Shown: positions 35,836 through 47,200 of the stretch, piece after piece
Layout: each line of letters begins with the position of its first letter
How positions within the stretch are numbered: the first letter of the stretch is position 1
Assembly: GCA_009792885.1 (NCBI GenBank)
Contig: WMCF01000012.1
Location: 17,745,492 to 17,809,491, forward strand
DNA length: 64,000 nt
Source of the DNA: Eremophila alpestris peregrina
Taxonomy: Eukaryota > Chordata > Aves > Passeriformes > Alaudidae
Direction: 5' to 3'
The notes under the pieces: generated by a model
Database searches by the model: none
What the model was told of the DNA's origin: nothing
The model's input: only the letters and a program-made list of their open reading frames with translations
Position numbers and translations under genes: made by a program

Positions 35836-37829
35836 CCCCTCTCCCAGCTGTGCATCTTGCCAGGGCTCCCCAAGGGGCCGGATGAAGGTGGTGGGTGGGA
35901 TACAGAAGAGGCCATTTCATCCCACACCCTTCAGCCCCTGCCCTCAGCAGCCACCTCACCCTCCCGAGGGGCGCAGGGGACATTCCCGCTGCGTTTTCAG
36001 CCTTGTTCCGAAATGGAGGAGTTCTGTCCAAATTGGGCATGGTAATTGTGTATGTGAGGGAGAATATGGAGAAGGGTCTTAATCATGGTAAATGATGACC
36101 AAAAACGACTAAACTGGAATTACTGCTTATATCCTCAGAGGAAACTGGAAAGCCTGAGAGATTATTTTATAGTTTCTTTTTCCGTTTGGTTTCTTACAGC
36201 ACCCTTGTCTTTGGGGTTGGTTGGATGAAAACACAGAATGAAGGTCGTAAAAATAATGTTGTATCAGGAAAATGTGTACTGATTCCATGTGACTTGAGGT
36301 ACCATCAGATATCATGTGGTCAGAAGCTGGCTTTTTCTTAAAGCCTGTCTGAATATCACACATTTTACTTGTTTCTCTACTCTGCAATACCACTGGCAAG
36401 TAGTGATTGCTGGGTTTGGATCACACGAAGCTTTGTCTCTGAAATTACAGAAAAAGAGTGCATGAGCCATGTGGACATCAGAAAAAGCACTCATCCTTCC
36501 ACATGGGTCTCAAAATACAGTGTTATCTCTTTAATTCCCCAGCAGTAAGTGATTTCCCAGGTGGAATGCGTGGGGAAATAACTAGGGGTAAAATTAGAGA
36601 GAACCAGGGAGTTATATTTGCACTCTAACAGAAGTTATAACAGTACAGTAAACAGAGAGTGAAGCGCACTCCCTGGATGGCATGTGGTCAGCATGCCCAA
36701 CTTCCCACACACAATCAAAGCTAAAGGAGACTGAAGGGAGGGTGGAGTGGAGATGCTCTATTGAAATCCTGGCAACAGAGAGAACTCAGTGGTGCAGATA
36801 AACTGTATAGCAGCTGAAAACCAAGGGGGAAAGGAGATGCCTTGCTGATGAACCAGCTGCTGTAGTGAGATCCCAAATGCCCACCTCCATCCGAGATGCT
36901 ACCTCAGGTGTGACACTGACAATTACCCACCTCCAAGGTACAACCACCCCACAATGAGCATGATGTACGACTAGAGTTACTCAAGCTAGTGCAAAAATAG
37001 TATAAAAGTATGTTAAAAATAGTGAGAGGTTAGGGAAGGTTCCACTGCAACTTTTGGGATCAACTGACTGATCAGGCTGAACCTGTAAGAACTCTACTGT
37101 ATGTATGGTGATTGTTTATCTTGATTGCTCTGAATATGTTTTTGCAACCCGCTGCTACCACCACCAGTATTTACACCTTAAACCTATGACAGTTATCTAT
37201 TAAATTAATAAAAGATTATTATTTTGTAAACTGTCTTTCAAAGTGTGAGTCCTTCAAGACCATTAACAGTGGGTGAAATACTCAAGTGTGGAGGCCTGGG
37301 AGAGGGTCTCTCTCATGCTTTTGGTGTGCATTCCTGGATCTTTCCTGGGGTGCCAAGAGACCAGCTAAAGGTGTGGAAACCCTCAAAGGGGTTTTTGTGT
37401 TTCCATGTGACCCTGAAGAAGTCAGCTGAACTACTTTCTGATTCAGGGGACTGTTCAGTGAAGAGTTGGACACTAGGAAGCATTTCTTCACGGAACGGGT
37501 GATTAGACATTGAAAATGAGCTGCTCAGGGAGGTGGAAGAGTCACTTTTCTGGAGATCTTTAGGGAAAGACTGGACATGGAACTCAGTGCCATAGTCTGG
37601 TTGACAGAGTGGTATTCACTCATAGGTTGGACTGAGTGAGTTTAGAGGTCTTTTCTAACCTAATTGATTCTGTGATTCTATTCCCATAGTGGGACTCTGA
37701 CAGACTAGTCGGGCACAAGTGTCTCGGCTTTCCTGGGCGCTGACAGTCTGATCAAACACCAGGCTTTGGTAAAATCTCCGTTTCCTGGGAGTGATTCCCA
37801 AACGCCCACCTTGTACTGAGCCCGTCCTG
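35836..37829. other. Intergenic region between UBAP1 and DCAF12
   Basis: No gene was recognised. From about 36530 to 37260 there is AT-richer sequence with a TATAAAA-like box (36998-37005 area) and an AATAAAA near 37207, an arrangement that could be a decayed LTR but has no terminal repeats I can define. A CR1 3' end follows at 37463-37681. Confidence 0.5.
37463..37681 (+). mobile_element. CR1 LINE 3'-end fragment
   Basis: The plus strand reads GTTGGACACTAGGAAGCATT, TCTTCACGGAACGGGTGATT, GCTGCTCAGGGAGGTGGAAG, GGAGATCTTTAGGGAAAGAC and ends with the CR1 tail TGATTCTGTGATTCTAT. It is a 5'-truncated, diverged copy about 150 bp upstream of the CTCF-like motif. Confidence 0.85.
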
Positions 37830-37843
37830 CCGTTAGGGGGCGC
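37830..37843 (+). promoter_or_regulatory. CTCF-like motif
   Basis: CCGTTAGGGGGCGC agrees with the CTCF core consensus CCASYAGRKGGCRS at 12 of 14 positions, including the invariant AG..GGC core. It lies between the two divergent genes. Occupancy is unknown. Confidence 0.45.
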
Positions 37844-37866
37844 CACACCATCACCACGCTTGCTCT

Positions 37867-37880
37867 GCTGCCATGGCAAC
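37867..37880 (+). promoter_or_regulatory. RFX X-box-like motif 1
   Basis: GCTGCCATGGCAAC is close to the palindromic RFX consensus GTTGCCATGGCAAC; the right half-site is perfect. It lies 270 bp upstream of the DCAF12 start codon. Confidence 0.5.
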
Positions 37881-37911
37881 GGCAGAGGGGGCGCGGTCAG
37901 CCTGCGGTTTG

Positions 37912-37924
37912 GTTGCTAGGTAAC
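37912..37924 (+). promoter_or_regulatory. RFX X-box-like motif 2
   Basis: GTTGCTAGGTAAC has inverted half-sites GTTGC and GTAAC with the spacing of an RFX X-box. It lies 45 bp after motif 1, and the pair suggests RFX-factor input. Confidence 0.5.
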
Positions 37925-38152
37925 AGAGCACCCGGGCGGGGCGGAACGGCCGCCGCAAAACTGCGACGCGACTGTCGTAAAAAGGAAAAAAAAACCCACC
38001 TAAACTCCGTGGTGTTGTAAAATGCCGTGAGGCGCGGCCGGCGGGGCCTGAGGGACAGAGCTCGGGCCCGGTCCCGCTCCATATGCCCCGAACCGCCCCG
38101 TCCCGCTCCATGTGGGGCCGGTCCTCGTCCACATCCTCCTCATCTTTCTACT

Positions 38153-38233
38153 ATGGCTCGGAAAACAGTTAGCAGGAAGCGGAAAGCGGCGGCGGCTGCC
38201 GCCGCAGGGACCGGGGGACTCCAAGGGGAGCAG
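38153..38233 (+). CDS. DCAF12: DCAF12 exon 1 (coding part)
   Basis: 81 nt encoding residues 1-27, MARKTVSRKRK followed by seven alanines and GTGGLQGEQ. The donor is CAG|GTAAGG at 38233/38234, phase 0. MARK at the start and the basic cluster match vertebrate DCAF12. The frame upstream is closed by an in-frame TAA at 38018-38020 with no in-frame ATG after it, so this ATG is the only candidate. The alanine run (12-18) appears longer than in mammals and its DNA forms a GC hairpin (38186-38205). Confidence 0.94.
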
Positions 38234-41200
38234 GTAAGGTGGGGTTGGGGGAGAAGGGCTTGTTCCGGGTGGTGCGAAGGGAGAGAAGCGCTGGTCCCGG
38301 GGCGGGGTGGACGTGCCGGTCCCCGGGAGGAAGGGGGTGACCCTGTCCGGAGTTTGCGGAAGGAGGGTGTCCTGGGAGGTCGGGGATCCTGGGGAGGGGC
38401 AGCCACGGTGGCGGTGGGTGGCAGGGATGCGGAGCCCCCGGTCTCGGTGTCACGTGGGGAGGGACAGCCCCGGTCCTGGTGTCACCGAAAGAGGGGCAGC
38501 CCCCTAGCCCCAGGGTCACCGGGGAGGAGGAGCCCCCAAGCCCCAGGGTCACCGGGGAGGAGGAGCCCGTGGTCCCAGGGTCAGTCCCCCGCTTTTTCCC
38601 CGCGCCCCGGGGCTCGCGGTGCCCCGTTGCGTCCGGCCGTTCGCCAGTCGCTGCCGGCAGCGATGATGGCTGGATGGCTGTGGCCCGGTCGGAGGAGGCC
38701 GAGCGCCGCGGTCGGTATCGGGGAGCCACCTGGGTGTCACCCCTACGCCTGCCAAACTGAGGGCGAGGGCTATCGGCGCTGCCCCTCTCCCGTTCCCAGC
38801 GCTCCGCTCCTTCCCGTGAGCATTTGACGTACCAACGGTGCCGAACCGCCACGGACTGTCGTTATATCATCGCCGTGTTACTCCTTTAGCAGATACTTAT
38901 GTTTAATTTCACGCTGCTAAAGGCTCTATCAGCATTCCCGAGTTAATTTACGTGCGCGGTGTTCCATGGGTGGTTTGAAAGGCTTTAGGGTTTTGCCGGG
39001 AGTATCGTTTAATTTGAAAATGTGGTGTCTTAAAGCTTGTTTTAGTTGCTTTATCCAGTGTCTAACTTTATTATCCACAGTATGGGTGGGATCACTCGGT
39101 TCACAAAAGGAAAAGGCTCCCGCCGGTGAAAAGGTCCTTGGTGTACTACGTGAAAGGGAGAGAGGTCCAGATGCAGAATGAGTCCAGCTACCACCGCTTG
39201 TTGCATGGATACGCAGCCCAGCACCTCCCCAGCCTCCTGAAGGAGAGGGAATTTCACCTCGGAACACTCAATAAAGTGTTTGCCTCCCAGTGGCTAAACC
39301 ACCGACAAGTCGTGTGTGGGACAAAATGCAACACGGTGAGTGCCATCTCTGACTGTTTCCCTTTCCTCTGTTAATTATTCCACCTCCACCCTGAAATGAT
39401 GTTTATCGTAATCAAAGTGTGTGGACGGCCAGGGAAAACATTAGGAATTAGGAGTGGAGTCAAAATCGCGCCCAATTAACTTTGAATGAAAGCACTGCTT
39501 AAGGACGATCTGTTGTCAATCTGAAAATGTGGCGCAGTATGCCCCAGCGAGGCGCCTTCCCGCGTGATCTGAGCAGAGTGATTTACACCTCGTTGCGGGA
39601 TGAAGAGCAGCACTAGGATTGGATCTTTCCTTTTGTCCTGCAGATGAGAAGCTAATGGAGAGATATTAGCGTCTCTAACGGTGGCTGTCCGTGCTTGGCC
39701 GAACTTTCTGCTAAGGCTCCTTTTTTCTGTTGTGCTCAATCTTACAGATTGGTTTTACGTATTGGTCTGTGCTGATGGCTTTTAAAAGTTTTTCTAAAAC
39801 TGTGGTTAAATTCCCGATATTTGTCAGAGCAGCCAGAAATGTTCTGAGCTTAAAAAAATTTAATTTCAGATCTTCAGTGTTATCCTTTGCTTGTTGACTT
39901 TATAATTCTTCACTCTAAAACAGTCTCCAGTGTTTGAATAGCTTCTCTGGTTTATATATCTTTATATGCTTCTACAAAACCTAAAAACTCCTCAGATTCT
40001 TGAAGTGATGCTTTGAAACATTTCAGGGGAATATTGAAGTGCTGTCCTGTGGGATTACTGAACGGAGGAGATCATATTTCTTAGGTAACATTCTCTCCAC
40101 CAGAGAGCCCAGGTCTGTTGGCTGAGGTTGCAGTTTCATGCATGGAGTTGTGATTGAATTAGTGCAAAATCCCAAATTGCAGATTAGCTGGTGCCACAGA
40201 AGGGCATAGAGGGAACGAATGAATAGATAAATGAATGATAAATACAAGGAATGAATGCATAGATAAAGCAGCTCTTAAATCTCTGAGTGTATCAGTTGCT
40301 GCAATTGCTTCTTTGCCTCAAGATCTTTCTGTGCCACAGCCACGGTCAGTGGTCTGAGCGGCAAGGGATAGTGGGCTGGTTTTTTTCCGTTTCTGATGAT
40401 GGAACATTCTGAGATGTTCTGTTATTATTCACAGTTGCACAGGGGGAGGCTTTTATGCAGTAGCTCTTAAGAAGCAGGGCCTAAGTGTATAAACAAAGCA
40501 ATCTTTTAACAGCAATAAGCTTGAAATAGAATCTCTCTGCCTACTTTCTCCACATATGTTCATCTCCTCAGCTAGTCAGCAGCCAGCACTGCTTGTGGTT
40601 GTAGAGCTGCTTACAGGATCAGCTGAAACTCCTGCTGAAATACAAGCACCCAAAAGTCTTGCTTACTCTAGCAAGATGATTGCATGTTTTATAGAGTTGC
40701 AATGATTTTGCTGTAACTTTTGCAGCTCTGGTGCATCTGCAGTGAAGATAAACGGGCAAGTGGGTTGTTAACCCACAAGCAGAAAATTGTTTGGGACCAA
40801 ACAATCATGGAGCTGAAGAGAGATTCAGCAGTATTGTTGTTCCCTTTGCACATGCCACAACACACACACAAAGAGTGTTTGTCCACAGCCAGACTTAACA
40901 TTAGAGACGGACCTTCTCTGTCACTGAGCAAAATAGAGTGGTTGCAAAAGAAATCCCTGCAGCATTGTGAAAGATCGTATATGAATTATGAGTGCTGTCG
41001 TAGTTGTACCTTGTTTGCTTTGTCCTCACATTTGAACAAGTAAAGCATTAAACTCTACACTGTAATTATGAGATTTTTCTCTCTCATCTTCTGAGTGAGT
41101 GAGCTATTAAAGAAAAATACCTTTGCTGATTCTCATATGCTGAAGTTGTGGCATTAAAGTTAGGAGTAAATCGAAAACCTTGGTTGACTTCAGTGAGGCT

Positions 41201-44200
41201 TGCTGCATTGGATTTGCACTTAATTAAAGTTAATGCAAGAGAAAAATATAAACTATAGCCTTTATTTTAATCAGGGCTTGACTGTGGCACTGAGTGCTTT
41301 TAGCATTTAATTTATAAATTGCCTTCCACTGTGCAGTGCCAGGAGGATTCACTGTTCTTAATAACAAAACAAAAATACACTTTTGTCATAGAGGAAGAGG
41401 TTTGGGTTTAGTTACTTGGCAGTACTTGTTACTCTAAAAACAGTGAAGAGAATATGGAGCTCTCTGTCAATGACTCTTTTTTGAAGAAGATTATAGTTCG
41501 TTTAATTATGTGGAGTAACTTTTTCTCTGTAAAACTAGTCCAGGGTGAAATAACTTTATTCTTCTCCAGTGGATCATGGTACTCATAGCTGAGCAGCTGT
41601 AAATCAAATATTTCTGATATTTTTGTTCTGTAGAGGTGCATGCTTTTTCTGATAGATTTAGAATTATGGGAACTATTACAAGCATTCATGCACCTAAAAT
41701 TTCAAATTAAATCACCCAGACTTTTCACCTGGGCTTTGCAGAGCCAGGATTCCTGTTCGCAAGAATTTCCTAGACCTTGCATGCAGTGGGTTCCTTAATG
41801 TTTTTCCAATTCAAATGAATGAGCAGGGAACTTTTGAGGGGTGCAGACATTTAGGGTGTGTTCTGATAGGTATCTAAATTACCAAAGATTGATGCTGTGA
41901 AGATATATAGAAGAAACTGTCTGTCTCAGAAGAAGATATGGTCTGTAATCTGCTCTCTTCTGTTCAGGCTCCATGAGATTTAGGTAGGAGACAGGCTTAT
42001 GGCAGACAAAAACATAGAACACAAGGCTCCTGTGTTTTGGGGGTTTTTTCCCTCTTTGCTATTTCAGGAAATGATGAAGAATAAATTAGCATTTAAAAAG
42101 AAGTTTAATCATTTTTCAGCTTCTTTTGCTCTGTTAGGTACGTGTACATGTTCAGGATATTATCCCTTTGCTAATTGCGAAGTTAAAAATGAAAAACTAT
42201 AAGAGCTGTAAAGAATTCCCTAAATGCAGGAAGCTACTTAATTTCCGGTTGCTTGAGAATATATTTGCTTGGAATCTAGTTTGGTTTTTTTTCTTTTTCC
42301 AGGCAGGCCCAACAGATGTATTTGTGTTTAAAAACTTCCTTTCTGAATGCTCTCTCCAGATTTCTCAGGCAGCTTTTCCAAGTCATGCATGGGTTGGTTT
42401 CTGAATGCTGGCTGAAACCTTTTCTCTCTGCAGCAGGTTGCTGTGTTGTCTTGGCTGCCCTGCTGTAAATCACCAGCTCTTATTTCCTATTAGAGACTTT
42501 AAACTTGTTCCAAGAGACCCCGTGTCTGTCTGTCCATATCATACAATTACAGCCCTGTCTTGTACTCCTGGGATTGTGATGAGAGTACAATGGGAAGTTC
42601 CTTCTCTGTCTGTGAATGTGAACTGTCTATGGGGAAAATTATTTCCCCTTGCTTTGCAAGTTAATGTGTCTTCTGGCTTTGCATATGTGAGGAAGCATCA
42701 AGATGACAGATCATTTCTGGTCACACGTAGGGAATGAGAAGTCTCCTCCAGTTTGTAGCTCTACTCAAAGTCCAGTGAACAGTGACCAAAACTTGGCATA
42801 AATAAACCTCTGATGTCTGTAGGTGATATCTCCATTCACATGTCTTTCAATGGCTTGTAACCAAATAGCCAGGTGTTGGTTTCTTCTCTCAAGAGTATTT
42901 GCTTTTCTGTCAACTGCATGTGATACTCGTGTCTGTGTGGTAGTTTCTGTGCCAGGTATGGTGTGAGTCGTAGGGATGCCCTTTAGCAGACAACGTCTGT
43001 CAATTCTCCATCCTTTGCCATCTGTCAGTGTGTGTTAACTGTCTCCCAGCCCCCTGAAATTAAACACGGAGGGCAAAATGCGAATAGAAAATGATAAATG
43101 CGATTTTGGCACTGCACAAATACAGTAACATCAAAGTCTGTGTCCATTAGCTGGTGGTATGTCAGAGTTTCACGGAAAGCCAGATAGTCTGATTTCATGG
43201 TCTTGTCTCTGGAAATGTGAATTCAAAGTCAACCAACGTGCTGGCTGCTTTTACCTCTCCTCACTTCTCGGGTGGTTTCTTTATATTGTGGATTGTTTCG
43301 CTTTGGACCCTTTCAAGAAGAATGTGTAAGGCCATTACGCACTTGAGTTGCCTCTACTGCATAACCTGTGAGTAAGTTTTGTGCTAGGATTACTGTACCT
43401 TAGTGTGGCTGATGTAGTTGCCATTCCCTGTGATGCTTGAAAAGTCATGGCAGTCAGATGAAGTCTCAGGTGACTGGAAAAGGGAAGCCATTGTACCTAT
43501 TGAGAAATGGTAGAAAGAAGGACTCCAGGAACTACTGACCTCTCAGCCTCCCCTCTGTGCCTGGGAAGATCATGGGATCTGGTTTCCTCCTAAAAACTCT
43601 GCTAAGGCTCATGGAGGACAGAGAGGTGAATTGAGGCAACCAGCATGGCTTCACCAAGGGTAAGTCACGCCTGACAAACCTGAGGCTTTCTGTGATGCAC
43701 AAGGAAAGGGCTACAGCTGTCATTTATCTGGACTTTTGTAAAGCCTTTGACACAGTCCCCCACAACATCCTTCTGTCTAAATTGGAGGCAGATGGATTTG
43801 AAGGATGGGCTGTTGGTTGGTGAGGCTTTGGTTGGATAATCACATCCAGAGAGTAGTGGTCAATGTCTCAGAGTCCCAGTGGACATCAGTGGCAAGTGGA
43901 GTCCTTCACAGATCCATACTGGGACAGTGTTCTTTAATATCTTCATTAATGGCACAGACAGAGGGATCAAGTGCAGTCTCAGCAGGTTTGATGACAACAC
44001 CAAGCTGAGTGGTGCTTTGACACACCTGAACAATGGGATGGCATCCAGAGGGACCTGGACAACCTCGAGGAGTGGGTCTGATGCCTTTAGTTTTAGCTTT
44101 TATGTTTTCCAGATTCCATGCTGTTCGGGTGTAGTATTAAGCTTCATATTAAGTGCTAGTAAGTAGTAGGTAGACAAAACAAATCCTTTCCTGCCGAAAA

Positions 44201-47200
44201 CCAAGGACAACTTTCTGGCCCAAAAGCATCAACAACGATGGACTGAAGAGAAAAACAAGAAAGATGAGACTTCACACTCTGGAGTTGTAATTGGACAATT
44301 AAACCCAATATGCAAATAGACCCAAGGGGACAGGGGACGTGGCTGGGGTTTTCGGGGGAGCGTAGGTTTCTTCGGTGGAACCGTCAGGGCTAGTTGGGAT
44401 GTCCCAGGGTATCCTGAGAACCTTTTAATAAATATTTGTTTTGTTCTCTAGTTCTGTCCAGTCTCTGTTTCAGGTCAGCCATTCCAAGGCAACAGGTCCA
44501 TGGGAACATCATAAAGTTCAAGGCCATATGCAAGGTGCTGCACGTGGGTCAGGGCAACCCCTGGTGTCAGCACAGGCAGGGCATGAACAGATCAGAGCAA
44601 CCCTGCCCAGAAGGACTTGGGGGTGCTGTGGCTGAGAGGCTGCACGTGCCCCAGCCATGGCACTCACAGCCCAGAGAGCCAAACGTGTCCTGGGCTGCAT
44701 CCAGAGCCCCGTGGGCAGCAGGGCAGGGAGGGGATTGTGCCCCTCTGCTCTGCTCTGCTGAGACACACCTGGAGCTCTGCATCCAGCTCTGGGGTCCCAG
44801 CATGGGAGGGACAGGGACCTGTGGGAGTGAGTCCAGAGGAGGCCACGAAGGTGACTGAAGGGCTGGAGCACCTCTCCTACAAGGAAAGGCTGAAAGAATT
44901 TGGTTGTACAGCCTGAAGAAGACTTTGAGACCTTATCATGTCCTTCCAGTACCCAGCGGGAACTAATAGAAAATATGGGGACAGATGAACAGAGCTTGTA
45001 ATGACTGGAAAAGAGGTAATGGTTTTCAATTGGAAGAGGGCAGAGTCATACTAGATATAAGGAAGATTCTTGTGCTTTACCATCAGGGTAGTGACACACC
45101 AGCTTGGGTTGCCCACGCAGTTGCTGAGTGATTAATCCATGGAAATACTTAAGGACAGGTTGGACAGAGCTCTGAGCACTCTGGTCTAGCTGATGTCTGT
45201 GCTCACTGCTGGGCACTTGGACAAGACAGCCTTTAAGGGTTCCTTGCAATCCAAACCATTCTATGCTTCTTTATTTATTTTTATCTTCAGCAGAAAGCAG
45301 ACAAATGATGCTAGTTTGATAGTTTGAAGTGTCCATGTTTCTTTTCGGCTTGGCATATATTATTAAATCTGTATTGCTACAAAACAAAGAACCTGATGTC
45401 AAGTGTTTTAAAAACAGAAAAGAAAGATATTTATGATCTGAGTAAAAGTCAAGGCTGAGAACTTGGAAAAATCAATCACTGCTACTCAGGTGTGACCAGC
45501 AATAGTATTGATGTAATAGCACAATAAGCACTGTCTTATTTTGTAGTTTTGTTAGCAAAAAACTATATTTGAAAGAGAACAAGTAATAATTTTCCAACTT
45601 GGCTGCAGGTGAGACCTTTTTGTGACCAGCCTTAGCTCATCTGGAGTCGTGCTGTTGCAGAAGTGGATGTTCCCACCTGCTCATTTTGGCTAGCACTGAT
45701 GTGTGCATGGCTAGGGAGTCAGCTGGATCAGCTTGCTGCTTTGTGTGCGGACAGGTTTTCTTGTAGGGTTAGTTTCACCAAGGCAGATCCCGCAGCTGCT
45801 TGAGCACTAGTTACTTTTTAGGGGTGATGAGATTGTTTAGCTGGGTGGTGAGGAGGAGGCAGGGAGATTCTCAAAAGATGGGCTTAAGCCAGTTGTGAAA
45901 CTTGAACGTGATTGATTCTCTCTTAGTGACTATTTTTAGCAGTGTTGGGTTTTTTTCAAAAGTTACTATGAATGACAAGAATATGCCTGTGGTTTCTGAG
46001 AGCACCATGCAAAGAGCTGGTGCACAGAGCACGTTGTGAGCTCTTGCATGAAGAATGAACAGTCTCTTTCATGTATGTTTTTGTGCCTTTTAGATCTCCA
46101 TACATCCTGCTTGTATAATAAAAACAGGATGGCACCCTTTATTTTTGTTTTGATTGATTTGTACAATCAACTTAAAGGGTAGGACTGTCAGTTCATCTGC
46201 TGTTTTTTGTGTAGGGGCAGCAGCTGAAGACACAAGAGTCTTTGCTGCCTTGAAATGGAATTTCATAGACCTTTTTTTTTTAATCTTGCTGTTTAAAGTG
46301 AACACTTTCAGTTGAAGGTACATAGGAAGGGAATGTAGCTCTATTGGATTGTTAGCTTTCTGGGTGTTCTTTCCCCCTGAATTATTGTGTCCTGAAAAGC
46401 AAGTCAAAAAATGAAAAAAACCTGGCAAACCATTCTGCTCTCAGTATTATATATAAGAGTATGATGGGTTTTGCAGTTCATACGCTCCTCCTTGGATACT
46501 ATGTTCCCTGCCACAGTCTTTACTTTTGGCAAGCTGATTAATGAACTTCCCTCGTCAGTGAAGCCAGGAAGGTTCTTGATTAACTTGATCATAAGCAGGT
46601 TGGACAACCATATAGTAATTGCAGGGAAGCCATTTGCTAAAATGACTTCTCACCACTTCTGCAGGCCAAAAGCAAAACAAATGTACAGCTGTCAATCTCT
46701 GCAAATGTGCAAAGATCATGAAATTTCTTGGCTATGTCAACTGTAGTACCTAGTTGTGCTTGTCTGCCTTGATCCTTGAGTAATAGCACTGTTGCAAGCT
46801 GTACATCTAAACTGCTTTAAAACAAAGAGGGAAGATGGATTTCTCTCTTCCATGTCATCCAGCGTGTTTCCTTGTTAGAACACAATTGTCTGCCAGAGAG
46901 CATGCTAGCTGGGTCTGCTGTGTTTCTCACAGGTGAAGTGTGGTCCTTGCACTTCTGGCAGATGGCCAAAGCAGTCCAGATTTGTTAAATCCTGGACGTT
47001 GTTTGGCACACTAAAGACTGACATGCATATGGTTTACTAGAAGGAAGAACTGAATTTTGTGCAAAGCTTAAAATGAAGAGACAAATACAGTCAGTTCTGT
47101 GTTTGGAGGCTGGTGGGGTCCAGCGAAAACATCGTGGGCTGGGTTTTAGTTTTTATACAATGAGTAGCTGGGAAAAAGTTCTTATTTCTGTTTGAGATAA

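Larger units (their letters stand above)
37830..38233 (+). promoter_or_regulatory. DCAF12: Promoter region and 5' end of DCAF12 CpG island
   Basis: CpG density rises from about 37830, and the island continues to about 38760 through exon 1 into intron 1. It contains two X-box-like palindromes (37867-37880 and 37912-37924) and a GC box (37933-37944), with no clear TATA box. Upstream ATGs at 38022 (a two-codon uORF), 38083 and 38109 would fall in the leader if transcription begins before them. The transcription start cannot be set from sequence. Confidence 0.7.

Noticed and set aside
35347..36082. Overlapping open frames of 232 and 221 codons on the plus strand
   Set aside because: They lie in the pyrimidine-rich repeat, with Pro/Ser/Cys/Leu-only composition and two frames open at once. 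This is stop-codon avoidance by base composition, not a gene.
38027..38152. Possible N-terminal extension of DCAF12
   Set aside because: The frame is open but the first codon is GTG; there is no in-frame ATG between the TAA at 38018 and the conserved MARK start at 38153.
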